Part shown: piece after piece, positions 8,705 through 17,530 of the stretch
Numbering within the stretch: position 1 is the first letter of the stretch
How the letters are laid out: every line of letters begins with the position of its first letter
Source of the DNA: Avidesulfovibrio sp964369685
GTDB taxonomy: Bacteria > Desulfobacterota > Desulfovibrionia > Desulfovibrionales > Desulfovibrionaceae
Assembly (NCBI GenBank): GCA_964369685.1
Contig: CAYJFB010000028.1
Span: 1 to 29,827 of the forward strand
Length of the DNA: 29,827 nt
Direction of reading: 5' to 3'
Program-made: the position numbers and the translations under genes
The notes under the pieces: generated by a model
What the model saw: only the letters and a program-made list of their open reading frames with translations
Databases searched by the model: none
What the model was told of the DNA's origin: nothing

Positions 8705-8908
8705 TTATGCAGCGTTCATTTTGCGCATTTTTTTCAGGAGGCGCTTACGGGCGGCGGCCTTTTTCTTTTTACGCATGACGCTGGGTTTTTCAAAGTGCTG
8801 ACGTTTTTTCATTTCAGAAAGAATGCCGGCCTTTTCAACTTGCTTTTTAAAGCGGCGCAGTGCGATATCAAAGTTGTAATCGTCTTCATTCAGATAGACG
8901 CCTGGCAT
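8705..8908 (-). CDS. rpsU: 30S ribosomal protein S21
   Basis: 67 residues, very basic, matching bacterial bS21: the N-terminal PGVYLNEDDYNFDIALRRFKKQVEKAGILSE and the body EMKKRQHFEKPSVMRKKKKAAARKR. It is a small-subunit protein that helps bind the mRNA leader near the 16S rRNA 3' end. The ATG at 8906-8908 lies 8 bases after GGAGGTGAT, an exceptionally full match to the anti-Shine-Dalgarno sequence, and this decides the start over the ATG two codons upstream, which would sit too close. It is monocistronic by position. Confidence 0.96.
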   Translation of the reverse strand: MPGVYLNEDDYNFDIALRRFKKQVEKAGILSEMKKRQHFEKPSVMRKKKKAAARKRLLKKMRKMNAA

Positions 8909-9201
8909 GGACATCACCTCCTTTTCTATAAAAATTTCTGTATGCTTTCTTGAGTCGTCATGACAATCCAAGAGCAATAAGAAAAAATTTTTTAATCAAT
9001 TTTTACAAACAATGCAAGAAAAAAATGAAAAACAATATAACAACGTTCTGTTTCATTCAGATGTCGTTGTATGTAAAAGGAGTGTGTATATCCATTGTTT
9101 TCAATATGTTGTATTTTCTGAAAAAAGCTAGAGTGCTATGCAGAAAAAAACGACAACAGGCTATCCCCCGATCAATGCAACCCGAACATTCAAGTATAAG
9201 T
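8909..9201. other. Intergenic region upstream of rpsU
   Basis: About 290 AT-rich bases between prmA and rpsU. On minus a TTGTCA box (near 8956-8961) is followed after about 16 bases by CATACA, a poor -10. This could be the rpsU promoter but is weakly supported. No gene or clear prmA terminator is visible. Confidence 0.35.
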
Positions 9202-10044
9202 CTATTTCCAAATCAGCGCGACCCAATCGCCCGAATACATGCGTTCAGGCGTACCTAAAGTTTGATATGCGTCGGCCACTGCGTCTCCTTGGATTGCCAA
9301 GATACCAGAAAGCACCAAAACACCGTTTGATTTAAGACATTTCAGCACTTCGGGAGCAAGCTCACGTAAAGGGCCTGCAAGAATGTTGGCTACCACGCAA
9401 TCAAAGGTTTCTGTTCCTGCAGTTTCGGTGCTTCCCGTACGAATGGTAAACGCGTTGTCGACGTGATTGATGGCGGCGTTTTCTTGTGCGTTATCAACAG
9501 CCAAAGGATCAATATCCGAACCAATACCCGTGAGACCGTTTAACGCACAGCCGATGCCGAGTACACCAGAACCCGTACCCAAATCAAAAAAACGCATACC
9601 TGTATGCAAACGTCCTTCATCAAAAAGTTGTGACAAGGCCGTGAGACACAATACGGTTGTGTTGTGATGTCCTGTTCCGAAAGCCGATTTTGGCTCAATT
9701 ACAATCGGTTGTGCGTCGTTAAGCGGTGTGCTGTCTAAAAGCCACGGTGGCAAAACAACAAAGCGTCCGCACGGAACAGGGGTAAAAAATTCTTTCCACG
9801 CCGCTTGCCAATCGGTGTTTTTCAAGACCGATTGTTCCATGCTCGCTTGCGGTGCAAAATACTGTATACCGGCCTTGAGGTCTGCCAAAAGTTCAGGTTG
9901 CTCACAATGCACCCGAAAACGAGTCTCACCCGTAGGGAGGCTTTCTTCTTCCCAGCCGTAGCTGATGTGTTGTAAAATGACACCTTGCACGGCATCACAT
10001 TCGGCGTCTTCGGCCAATATATCAAGTCGAATCATTTCAGACAT
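9202..10044 (-). CDS. prmA: Ribosomal protein L11 methyltransferase PrmA
   Basis: 280 residues. SAM-dependent methyltransferase that trimethylates lysines and the N-terminus of ribosomal protein L11. Family marks: an N-terminal substrate-recognition domain, then KSAFGTGHHNTT, the SAM-binding FDLGTGSGVLGIG, the acidic IGSDIDPLAVDNA and the catalytic-region DCVVANILAGPL. The ATG at 10042-10044 with AAGGAAAA just upstream gives the usual start; the frame is open 18 codons further but that part is not family-like. The stop codon is TAG, with a TGA only three codons later in the same frame, which matters in a genome that encodes tRNA-Pyl. It is 86 bp downstream of the paaK-like gene. Confidence 0.94.
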   Translation of the reverse strand: MSEMIRLDILAEDAECDAVQGVILQHISYGWEEESLPTGETRFRVHCEQPELLADLKAGIQYFAPQASMEQSVLKNTDWQAAWKEFFTPVPCGRFVVLPPWLLDSTPLNDAQPIVIEPKSAFGTGHHNTTVLCLTALSQLFDEGRLHTGMRFFDLGTGSGVLGIGCALNGLTGIGSDIDPLAVDNAQENAAINHVDNAFTIRTGSTETAGTETFDCVVANILAGPLRELAPEVLKCLKSNGVLVLSGILAIQGDAVADAYQTLGTPERMYSGDWVALIWK

Positions 10045-10130
10045 TGTGTTTTCCTTTTCTAAAAAACGCATGCAAAATCTCATCCGGAACATAGTCAATC
10101 TGAGATATTGCCGACACTCTCTACCTCGTT

Positions 10131-11420
10131 TTAGTCAAAACGTTTGTCGGTAACGCGTTTGGCTTTTGAGAAGGCTCTGGGGAGCGAACCGTGGGGCACT
10201 ATTTCTACAGAAACTCTGGCCATGATGCGTGTGTGCAATTCCAAGCTGAGTGTATTTGCCAAGTGTTTGTCGATGTCTGAGCTATAGCCGTTTGCGCGTT
10301 CTGCTTTCATATGCATATAGTCCATACCTTTATCTCGTGTGAGTTCCACATGATATTCTCCGCCGAGTTCGGGGAAATGATGGAGCACGTCCGCAAGTTG
10401 TCCTGGATAAATATTGACACCGCGATAGATGATCATGTCATCAGAGCGACCACGGATATGTCCATGACGCGGAATGGAGCGCCCACAGGCGCACTCACCG
10501 GGGATCAGGCGTGTGAGATCGTGGGTTCGATAACGAATTAATGGTACGGCTTCTTTACAAAGACTTGTGATCACAAGTTCACCGACTTCCCCCATGGGCA
10601 AAGGTTCAAGCGTATGCGGATCGATCACTTCATAATAAAAAAGATCTGCCCAGTAGTGAATCCCTGTGCCACATTCACAATTGATTCCCGATCCGGGGCC
10701 GTAGGTTTCGGTCATGCCTGCGATATCGTAACTGCCTTCGAGTCCGAGCTTTTCTGTAAAGGCTTCACGCATTTTCAGGCTGTGCGGTTCTGCCCCAAAA
10801 ATGACTTTTTTGAGGGACAGTTTATCACGCAGGTTGTTGCGTTCGACTTCTTCGGCGAGTAACAATCCCATGGATGCCGTACAACCGAGACACGTCACCT
10901 GCATGTCAACCAAGAGTTGTAAATGCATTTCAAGATTGCCCGGTCCCACAGGTACCGCCAACGCACCCAATTTTTCACAACCCAATTGAAAACCCGCGCC
11001 GGCAGCCCACAAACCATAACCCACGGCAATCTGCATTCGATCTTCGGCAGTCATCCCCGCAAGTTCCATACAGCGCGCCATTTGTAAACTGAACATGTCC
11101 ACGTCTTTTGCCGTATAGGCTAGAATCTTGCGCTTTCCTGTCGTGCCGGAAGAGGCGTGTATGCGCACGACCTGCTCTTGAGGAACACATAATAATGGCA
11201 AAGGATAGCCCGCACGCAAATCGTCAACCGTGGTAAACGGTAAACGCTTAATATCCTCAAGACTTTGGATATCTTCAGAACGTGTAATGCCGACATCGGC
11301 CAACTTGGCACGATAGGCGGGATTGTTCATGGCGTGTCCCACGGTCCACTGAATGCCTTCAAGTTGATGAAGGGCGAGAGATTCTTGGTCAAAATCAGGT
11401 AAAAAGCGCGGCTTAATCAT
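10131..11420 (-). CDS. Phenylacetate-CoA ligase-like adenylate-forming enzyme
   Basis: 429 residues. It matches the PaaK family, which joins aryl or related carboxylates to CoA through an acyl-AMP. Motifs: nucleotide loop HASSGTTGKRKI, GMTETYGPGSG, LIRYRTHDLTRLIPG, a CACGR cysteine pair and YRGVNIYPGQLADVL. The ATG at 11418-11420 has GGAG six bases upstream and is preferred over a TTG ten codons earlier. In anaerobic relatives such ligases often work beside indolepyruvate or arylpyruvate:ferredoxin oxidoreductases in amino-acid fermentation, but no such gene is next to it here. The true acid substrate cannot be told. Confidence 0.88.
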   Translation of the reverse strand: MIKPRFLPDFDQESLALHQLEGIQWTVGHAMNNPAYRAKLADVGITRSEDIQSLEDIKRLPFTTVDDLRAGYPLPLLCVPQEQVVRIHASSGTTGKRKILAYTAKDVDMFSLQMARCMELAGMTAEDRMQIAVGYGLWAAGAGFQLGCEKLGALAVPVGPGNLEMHLQLLVDMQVTCLGCTASMGLLLAEEVERNNLRDKLSLKKVIFGAEPHSLKMREAFTEKLGLEGSYDIAGMTETYGPGSGINCECGTGIHYWADLFYYEVIDPHTLEPLPMGEVGELVITSLCKEAVPLIRYRTHDLTRLIPGECACGRSIPRHGHIRGRSDDMIIYRGVNIYPGQLADVLHHFPELGGEYHVELTRDKGMDYMHMKAERANGYSSDIDKHLANTLSLELHTRIMARVSVEIVPHGSLPRAFSKAKRVTDKRFD

Positions 11421-11736
11421 GGGTAACTCCACGGTTGTTTTTTCTGTCAAAATCAGCTACTGGTTTGAGGTTGTTATATCCTTTGCGCGGACAAGTCACG
11501 GCAACGATCGTGTGTGGCGCAGAGTGTGGCTAGGGGTGCTCTTGAATCCGACGATTTGTAAAATTCGATGATTTATGGATGCCCTCTCGGACACTATCCA
11601 TGTCACTAGAATATTTTTTACGGGAATACAAGCTTTTGTCCCTCAGAATGTATCGATATGATTCCGGGGGCAAGTGTTCCGCATCGTGTATACAATGAAA
11701 AAAATGAGTATAAAACACCATAATGAGGAGCAGACA
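11421..11736. other. Divergent intergenic region (paaK-like / purD)
   Basis: About 315 bp between two divergent genes; it must carry both promoters. TATAAA at 11709-11714 and TATACA at 11689-11694 are possible -10 boxes for purD, but neither has a good -35 at normal spacing. No riboswitch or RNA gene was recognised. Confidence 0.4.
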
Positions 11737-13002
11737 ATGCGGGTATTAATTATCGGGTCAGGTGGACGCGAACACGCGTTGGCATGGAAACTTCGCCAAA
11801 GTCCCGAAGTGAGTGAAGTGCTTGTGGCTCCGGGTAACGGAGGCACGGCGTTTGAAGCCGAAAACGTTCCTGTGTCCGTTGAAGACATTGACGGTTTGGT
11901 TACATTGGCACTTGAACGTAAGGTGGATTTTGTTTTTCCCGGGCCGGAATTGCCGTTGACTTTGGGTGTTGTTGACGCCATGCGTGCCGCCGGTGTGCCG
12001 TGTTTTGGCCCTGATAAGTGGTGTGCGCAGCTTGAAGGCAGTAAAGCCTTCGCCAAACACATCATGCAACAAGCAGGCGTTCCGACCGCCGCAAGCCATG
12101 TCTTCACCGACAAAAACGAAGCCATGGCCTATGTGAAAAAAACAGGCGCGCCGCTGGTTGTGAAAGCCGACGGTTTGGCTGCAGGCAAAGGCGTCATTTT
12201 GGCGCAAACCGAAACCGAAGCCATTGATGCCATTGAACAAATTATGGGCACAAAAGCCTTTGGCGAAGCCGGCGATCAAGTTGTTGTCGAAACGTTTTTA
12301 TACGGTGAAGAGGTGTCATTATTGGCGTTTTGTGACGGTGAAACCGCCTTACCCTTGCCCTCTGCACAAGACCACAAAGCCGCTTATGACGGCGACAGCG
12401 GCCCCAATACAGGCGGCATGGGTGCATACAGCCCCGCTCCGATTCTTCCCGATGAACAACTCGAAGCGCTTACAGACCTTGCGATTCGTCCCATCTTGCG
12501 CGAAATGAAACGCCAAGGACACCCCTTCACAGGGATTCTTTACGCAGGCTTGATGATGACCGAACAAGGCCCCATGGTGCTTGAATACAATGTTCGTTTT
12601 GGCGATCCCGAGTGTCAACCGCTTTTGATGCGTTTACAAAGCGATCTGTTGCCCATTCTGCAAGCTGCATTAAAACAACAATTACACTCAGTTCGTCTGG
12701 AGCTCACGCCACAATCGGCTGTGGGGGTGGTTATCAGTGCAAAAAGCTATCCTCAAGCCGTAGAAAAAGATATGCCCATTGAAGGCATTACCGAGGCAGA
12801 AACCCAAGGCGCCAAAGTCTTTCATGCAGGCACAACAATCAAAAACAATAGGCTTGTTGCTGCAGGCGGACGAATCCTTTGTGTTTCTGCGCTTGGTGAC
12901 ACGCTTGCCGAAGCACAAACGAACAGTTACGCCGCCGTCAAACATATTCGTATCGAACAAAGCCGCTACAGAACAGATATTGCACAAAAAGGCCTAAGAT
13001 AG
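11737..13002 (+). CDS. purD: Phosphoribosylamine--glycine ligase PurD (GAR synthetase)
   Basis: 421 residues; second step of purine synthesis, ATP-dependent joining of phosphoribosylamine and glycine. An ATP-grasp enzyme: N-terminal VLIIGSGGREHALAWKL, then FPGPELPLTLG, the grasp core VVKADGLAAGKGV, GPNTGGMGAYSPAP, TGILYAGLMMT, and EYNVRFGDPECQPLL with metal and ATP ligands. The start is the ATG with GAGGAG nine bases ahead; the frame is open for 21 codons before it but without family features. The stop is TAG; reading through would add 26 codons up to a TGA that overlaps the start of purE. purE follows after 73 bp, consistent with a purine operon. Confidence 0.96.
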   Translation: MRVLIIGSGGREHALAWKLRQSPEVSEVLVAPGNGGTAFEAENVPVSVEDIDGLVTLALERKVDFVFPGPELPLTLGVVDAMRAAGVPCFGPDKWCAQLEGSKAFAKHIMQQAGVPTAASHVFTDKNEAMAYVKKTGAPLVVKADGLAAGKGVILAQTETEAIDAIEQIMGTKAFGEAGDQVVVETFLYGEEVSLLAFCDGETALPLPSAQDHKAAYDGDSGPNTGGMGAYSPAPILPDEQLEALTDLAIRPILREMKRQGHPFTGILYAGLMMTEQGPMVLEYNVRFGDPECQPLLMRLQSDLLPILQAALKQQLHSVRLELTPQSAVGVVISAKSYPQAVEKDMPIEGITEAETQGAKVFHAGTTIKNNRLVAAGGRILCVSALGDTLAEAQTNSYAAVKHIRIEQSRYRTDIAQKGLR

Positions 13003-13075
13003 CATCTCGTTACAAATATAATGTTTGTACTTGTACTGAAATACACATGTATAAAAAAGAAGGAGATCAACAATA

Positions 13076-13588
13076 ATGAGTGAACAAACAGTAAAAGTCG
13101 CTGTTTTTATGGGTTCCGCTTCCGATGAAGCTATGGTAAGCCCGTGTGTTGAAATTTTAAAACAGTTGTCGATACCCTATTGCTTTACTGTCAGCTCTGC
13201 ACATCGCACCCCTGCACGGACAGAAAAATTGGTTGATGAACTTGAAGCCCAAGGGTGCCAAGTCTTTATTTGTGCGGCGGGTATGGCTGCGCACTTGGCA
13301 GGTGCGGTTGCCGCACGCACAACCAAACCTGTAATCGGTATTCCTGTCGCCGCTTCACCGCTCGGCGGTATGGACGCCTTGTTGGCGACAGTACAAATGC
13401 CTCCCGGATTCCCTGTGGCGACGGTAGCTTTGGATAAAGCAGGCGCACGCAATGCCGCATGGCTTGCCGCACAAATCCTTGCCTTAAACGACAGCGCATT
13501 GGCTCAACGCCTCAAAGACGCACGCAAAGATTTTGCTGCTGCCGTGGAACAAGCCGGTGACGAAATAACCGCAAAATATTCATCTTAA
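13076..13588 (+). CDS. purE: 5-(carboxyamino)imidazole ribonucleotide mutase PurE
   Basis: 170 residues; converts N5-CAIR to CAIR in purine synthesis (class I PurE). Motifs: VAVFMGSASDEAMV near the N-terminus, VSSAHRTPART with the catalytic-site histidine, ICAAGMAAHLAGAVAA, and the PVAASPLGGMDALLATVQMPPGFPVATV stretch. A good AAGGAG site lies upstream of the ATG. Partner purK is not in the window. Stop is TAA. Confidence 0.96.
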   Translation: MSEQTVKVAVFMGSASDEAMVSPCVEILKQLSIPYCFTVSSAHRTPARTEKLVDELEAQGCQVFICAAGMAAHLAGAVAARTTKPVIGIPVAASPLGGMDALLATVQMPPGFPVATVALDKAGARNAAWLAAQILALNDSALAQRLKDARKDFAAAVEQAGDEITAKYSS

Positions 13589-13647
13589 AAAAAACACATA
13601 AAACCGACTCGGAACATTGTTTTCGGGTCTTCAAGAGTATAGGCAAC

Positions 13648-14247
13648 ATGCTGAAAAAACCTCATAAATCTGTGTTTTGGGAATATGTGGAAGCCATTTT
13701 ATGGGCAGGCGGTATTGCACTTATTACAGTCACGTTTATTGTGCAAGCGTTTAAGATCCCGTCGGGCTCGATGCTGCAAACACTTCAAATCGGCGACTAT
13801 TTATTGGTCAATAAATTTATTTACGGTTTGAAGAATCCCTTCACCGATGAATATTTCATCGAAGGGGCGAAACCCAGCATTGGTGACATTATTGTTTTTC
13901 GCTATCCCAAAGATCCGTCTCTTGATTACATTAAGCGTATCGTCGGTTTGCCCGGTGACGTGCTTGAAATGCGTGACAGACAACTCTATCGCAACGGAAA
14001 AGCGGTTGAAGAATCGTATATCCGACACTCGTTGCCTGATATGTATGAACGCGATAATTTCCCACAACTGACCGTTCCGCCGGGGAAATATTTTGTTTTG
14101 GGCGACAATCGCGACGAATCGGCAGACTCTCGTTTTTGGGGTTTTGTTGATCACTCGGCTATCCGTGGGAAAGCATGGAGAATTTACTGGTCATGGCAAG
14201 GCTTTGACAACATTCGCTGGGATCGCATCGGTCAAGCGATAGAATAG
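13648..14247 (+). CDS. lepB: Signal peptidase I
   Basis: 199 residues. Membrane serine protease that removes signal peptides from exported proteins. One N-terminal membrane segment (about residues 15-33) leads into the catalytic PSGSM motif (nucleophile Ser41). The general base is Lys96 in DYIKRIVGLPGD, and GDNRDESADSRFWGFV is the box E signature near the end. Length is at the short end for proteobacteria, with one rather than two obvious membrane spans. The ribosome site is weak (AGG). The stop is TAG; a strong terminator follows within 20 bases, so termination there is likely. Suppression of that TAG would run in frame, without another stop, into thiE. Confidence 0.94.
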   Translation: MLKKPHKSVFWEYVEAILWAGGIALITVTFIVQAFKIPSGSMLQTLQIGDYLLVNKFIYGLKNPFTDEYFIEGAKPSIGDIIVFRYPKDPSLDYIKRIVGLPGDVLEMRDRQLYRNGKAVEESYIRHSLPDMYERDNFPQLTVPPGKYFVLGDNRDESADSRFWGFVDHSAIRGKAWRIYWSWQGFDNIRWDRIGQAIE

Positions 14248-14261
14248 TTTTTTCTTTTTTT

Positions 14262-14290
14262 GGGGGGAAATAATCCCCCCTTTTCTTTTT
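14262..14290 (+). terminator. Intrinsic terminator after lepB
   Basis: GGGGGG (14262-14267) and CCCCCC (14275-14280) pair over 6 bp around AAATAAT and are followed by TTTTCTTTTT. A classic Rho-independent terminator, which marks the end of the purD-purE-lepB run; thiE then needs its own or read-through transcription. Confidence 0.85.
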
Positions 14291-14316
14291 CAAAACACAT
14301 AAGGAGGCAATCCGTT

Positions 14317-14967
14317 ATGCCAAAATTGTTGCCGGGAATACACCCCCACACGGATCTCTATGCCCTGACAGACGATACTCTTTCATTGGGACGCCCTGTC
14401 CTTGAGGTTGCTCAAGCGTTGTTGGATGCAGGAGTAAAAATCCTTCAATATCGTGAAAAAGACAAAGATGCAGGTCAAATGTTACAAGAATGTATGGCGT
14501 TACGCACGATGACGGCGGCCGCCGAGGCGTGTTTTATTGTCAACGATCATGTGGACATTGCGATGTTGTGTGCGGCGGACGGTGTTCATGTCGGTCAGGA
14601 TGATTTGCCGGTCACACAGGTGCGTAAATTGGTGGGAGAAAACATGTTGATCGGTGTTTCGACACATCATCCCGAGCAAGCACAAAAAGCCATTCGTGAC
14701 GGGGCAAACTATATTGGTGTCGGCCCCATTTATCCGACACAAACCAAAAAAAATGTTTGTGCGGCGGTGACTCTTGATTATTTGGACTGGGTTGTTGCGA
14801 ACACAAAGATCCCTTTTGTTGCCATTGGCGGTATCAAACGACACAATATTGCTGACGTTGTTCGACACGGGGCAAAATGTTGTGCGTTGGTTTCTGAGCT
14901 TGTCGGTGCCGAAGACATTAAACAGCGTGTCTTTGATGTGCGCAACATCATGAATATGAATATATAA
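14317..14967 (+). CDS. thiE: Thiamine-phosphate synthase ThiE
   Basis: 216 residues; couples HMP-pyrophosphate with thiazole phosphate to form thiamine phosphate. A TIM-barrel enzyme with all hallmarks: ILQYREKDKDAG, IVNDHVDIA, ADGVHVGQDDLP, GVSTHHPEQA, YIGVGPIYPTQTKK and FVAIGGI. The ATG follows AAGGAGG at good spacing; the frame is open 19 codons before this, but that part is the terminator sequence. No TPP riboswitch was recognised upstream and no other thi gene is nearby. A GATGGC/GCCATC hairpin lies after the stop but lacks a U tract. Confidence 0.94.
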   Translation: MPKLLPGIHPHTDLYALTDDTLSLGRPVLEVAQALLDAGVKILQYREKDKDAGQMLQECMALRTMTAAAEACFIVNDHVDIAMLCAADGVHVGQDDLPVTQVRKLVGENMLIGVSTHHPEQAQKAIRDGANYIGVGPIYPTQTKKNVCAAVTLDYLDWVVANTKIPFVAIGGIKRHNIADVVRHGAKCCALVSELVGAEDIKQRVFDVRNIMNMNI

Positions 14968-15111
14968 GCGTTATAGATGGCTATGCCATCGCGCGTGAAG
15001 CACTTAACAGTATTACAGATCTTTATAAATAGACGAGGAGGCATGACTGGCTGAAGAAAAAATAAGACGTCAAAACGTTTTTGTTTATGTGTTTTTTTAT
15101 GTCACATATTA

Positions 15112-15147
15112 GGGGGGAGGCATCGCCTCGTAGGGCTTAGATCCCCC
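15112..15147 (-). repeat. G-rich nested hairpin repeat, copy C (3' of GGDEF/EAL gene)
   Basis: Outer arms GGGGG/CCCCC (15112-15116, 15143-15147) and an inner GAGGC/GCCTC stem (15117-15121, 15125-15129). On minus it reads T tract, GGGGGATCTAAGCCCTACGAG..., very close to copy A after rpoD. It lies 8 bases past the stop of the preceding gene, the same placement as copy A. Confidence 0.65.
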
Positions 15148-15154
15148 AAAAAAA

Positions 15155-17383
15155 TTACGATGAAAAGATATATTTAGCTTCAAATTCGGAAATAGGAATC
15201 GGCTTTGAGTAAAAATAGCCCTGCACAGCATCACAATTCAGCTCTTTTAATCGTTCTATTTGGCTAGATGTTTCAATGCCTTCTGCCACAATATACATAC
15301 CCAAATCGTGAGTCAGCTGTACAACTCCGCTGATGAGTATATCATCACGTTTTGTTCTCGAAGTTTCATTAAAAAAGCTTTTATCCATTTTAACTGTATC
15401 TATATTAAAATTTTTCAGCATGGAAAGAGAAGAATAACCCGAGCCGAAATCGTCGATAGATATCTTGAAGTCACGAGCATGTAATTCTTGAAACAATTTT
15501 TTGATAATCTCTTCACTGCCCACCGTTGACGATTCTGTAAGTTCGATTTCAATGTATTGATGAGGAATGTTGTAGCTGTCAACAATCTCTGTAACATCGT
15601 TTATATAATGTGCATTGTTCAAATTTAAACGAGAACAATTGACGGACACAGGTACACAACGTTTGCCTTGATCAAGCCAGCTACGCATTGCCAGACAAAC
15701 CTTTCCCAAAACATAATGATCAAGCTGAATAATAAACCCATTCTTCTCAAATAAAGGTATAAACGTATTGGGATATATCATCTCTCCGCTTGAGTTAAAC
15801 CACCGAATCAACGCTTCCGCCCCAACAAGCTTATTTTCAAGTAAACTGATTTTAGGTTGTAAATACACTTCAAACTCGTTGTTATATAAAGCCGTCTCCA
15901 TTTTATCTTCAAGTTCTGCTTCAAGCATGATTTGAGCCTTTGCCACATCATCATAGCGTTGAACAATACCTTCTTGACCCTCTTTTGCCAGCTTATGAGC
16001 AAAATTGACCTTATTTATAATGCCGTCAATATCCGTATCATCTTGAGTAATTTCATATTTACCATACTTAAAAGCAAGTTTATGATTTTTTAATTCAGGG
16101 ACAAGCTCTTTGTAATGAGCTTCATAGCTATCTAAGTTGTTTTCTATTTTGCTCAAAAGTTCATTTTCTGCAAATAATAAAAATTCATCAACTCCAATTC
16201 TGGCGATAGTTAATGAAGAGTCTGCGGTAACACGTTCACAAGCCGGTTTGACAGCCTGTAAAAGGGTATCGCCTATATTATGCCCAAACATCTCATTAAT
16301 AACTTTAAAATGAACTATATCAAATTTTAATATAGAATATTTTTCTGTATTTAAATTTTTGAAACTCAGCTCTATTTCTTTTTTTATTTTGAGTAAGTTT
16401 GGCAAGTCCGTTAAAGGATCGTAGTAAGCAGCTTTCTCCAAAGATTTGAGCAAAGAATATTTTGTAAACCAAATATAAAGACCAAGCGCAAGCAATATCA
16501 ATAGGATAACAATGCCAACTGAATGGATATGATTTACTGCGCCATTGAGTTCTTGTGCAATGTACTTAATCGGAATTGTAACGGCAACAGCCCAATCAGT
16601 CATGTTTATGGGGGTATAGACCATGACTTTTTTTTCACCTTCAGTCGTGTAAAAGAAGCTGCCGCTTTTTCCATCTGTCAGGTTTGATCTGACTGTTTCT
16701 ACATTCTTTATACCCATTTCTGCAATATCTTCTTCCGGAATGACAGATAAAGCTTCATGAACGTCACTTGTTGTATAAAGTATGTTTAACCGGAGGTTTA
16801 ATAAAAATGCCCACCCGTTTTCTCTTGTCATGTCAATCATGATTTCATGGAAATCATTCATTGAAATTCCGGTAAGCAATACGGCAACGATTTTATTGTC
16901 TTTTTTGACAGGAACAGCAATATCAAATACAAATTTGCCGTTTTCAGGCGATATAAAAGGATCCGAAACAACAAAATCGTTGCTCAAAGCCTGGCGAAAC
17001 GTTTCATTATCCGCAAAATTATATATTATTTTTTGGGCAGAAATACCCTGTCCGTCAAGTCGTATATAGTATAGATTGTTGAATTTTTTTGCATGTGACT
17101 GACTATGAAAAAATGACACGGCAGTATCATATGTTACATCGGCAGAGGCAACACAATCAGCCAAAAGAGAAAGATCGTTTTCGCTTTCTTCAACAATTTT
17201 CTCAAGAAGAAGCTCTAATTGAGAGATTGTTTCTTCCATTTGATTTTTGGCAATGCCGTCTATTTCTTTGGTTACAACAGACGTATACCATTGACCGAGG
17301 CTGACTACTATATATATAATGATAACTATGCTGACCAGAGTAAAACTGTTGCCTAAAAAAGAATGTTTAATCTTTGTAAACAT
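15155..17383 (-). CDS. Membrane sensor with degenerate GGDEF and intact EAL domain (c-di-GMP phosphodiesterase)
   Basis: 742 residues. Two membrane spans (about 13-35 and 287-306) enclose a periplasmic sensor of about 250 residues that looks like a dCache/Cache domain. A GGDEF domain (about 320-470) carries GVDEF (397-401) instead of GGDEF, so cyclase activity is doubtful and it may only bind GTP or regulate. The EAL domain (about 490-740) keeps the expected catalytic set: AEALIRWF (Glu523), VSVNCSRLNL, EIELTES, SIDDFGSGYSSL, DTVKMDKSFF, AEGIET and DAVQGYFYSKP. It therefore probably breaks down cyclic di-GMP in response to an outside ligand. The ATG has AGAGGATC upstream. It is divergent from the permease gene. 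Confidence 0.9.
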   Translation of the reverse strand: MFTKIKHSFLGNSFTLVSIVIIIYIVVSLGQWYTSVVTKEIDGIAKNQMEETISQLELLLEKIVEESENDLSLLADCVASADVTYDTAVSFFHSQSHAKKFNNLYYIRLDGQGISAQKIIYNFADNETFRQALSNDFVVSDPFISPENGKFVFDIAVPVKKDNKIVAVLLTGISMNDFHEIMIDMTRENGWAFLLNLRLNILYTTSDVHEALSVIPEEDIAEMGIKNVETVRSNLTDGKSGSFFYTTEGEKKVMVYTPINMTDWAVAVTIPIKYIAQELNGAVNHIHSVGIVILLILLALGLYIWFTKYSLLKSLEKAAYYDPLTDLPNLLKIKKEIELSFKNLNTEKYSILKFDIVHFKVINEMFGHNIGDTLLQAVKPACERVTADSSLTIARIGVDEFLLFAENELLSKIENNLDSYEAHYKELVPELKNHKLAFKYGKYEITQDDTDIDGIINKVNFAHKLAKEGQEGIVQRYDDVAKAQIMLEAELEDKMETALYNNEFEVYLQPKISLLENKLVGAEALIRWFNSSGEMIYPNTFIPLFEKNGFIIQLDHYVLGKVCLAMRSWLDQGKRCVPVSVNCSRLNLNNAHYINDVTEIVDSYNIPHQYIEIELTESSTVGSEEIIKKLFQELHARDFKISIDDFGSGYSSLSMLKNFNIDTVKMDKSFFNETSRTKRDDILISGVVQLTHDLGMYIVAEGIETSSQIERLKELNCDAVQGYFYSKPIPISEFEAKYIFSS

Positions 17384-17530
17384 AAGTCATGATCCTCTAG
17401 CAGAACAACATATTTATTGAGATATTATTTTAAAAATTTTAACGTAAAAAAAAAACATTATCAATCTAAATGTATACGCTATAAGAAAACGAGTCTAAAT
17501 CCTTACATGTAACTTGAATCGGGGATAAAG

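Noticed and set aside
14245..14967. LepB-ThiE fusion by reading through the lepB TAG
   Set aside because: The frames do join without another stop, but a strong terminator and a good ribosome site before the thiE ATG show two separate genes. Kept only as a remark on UAG context.
14976..14990. GATGGC/GCCATC hairpin after thiE as terminator
   Set aside because: Good 6-bp stem but no U run after it on plus.
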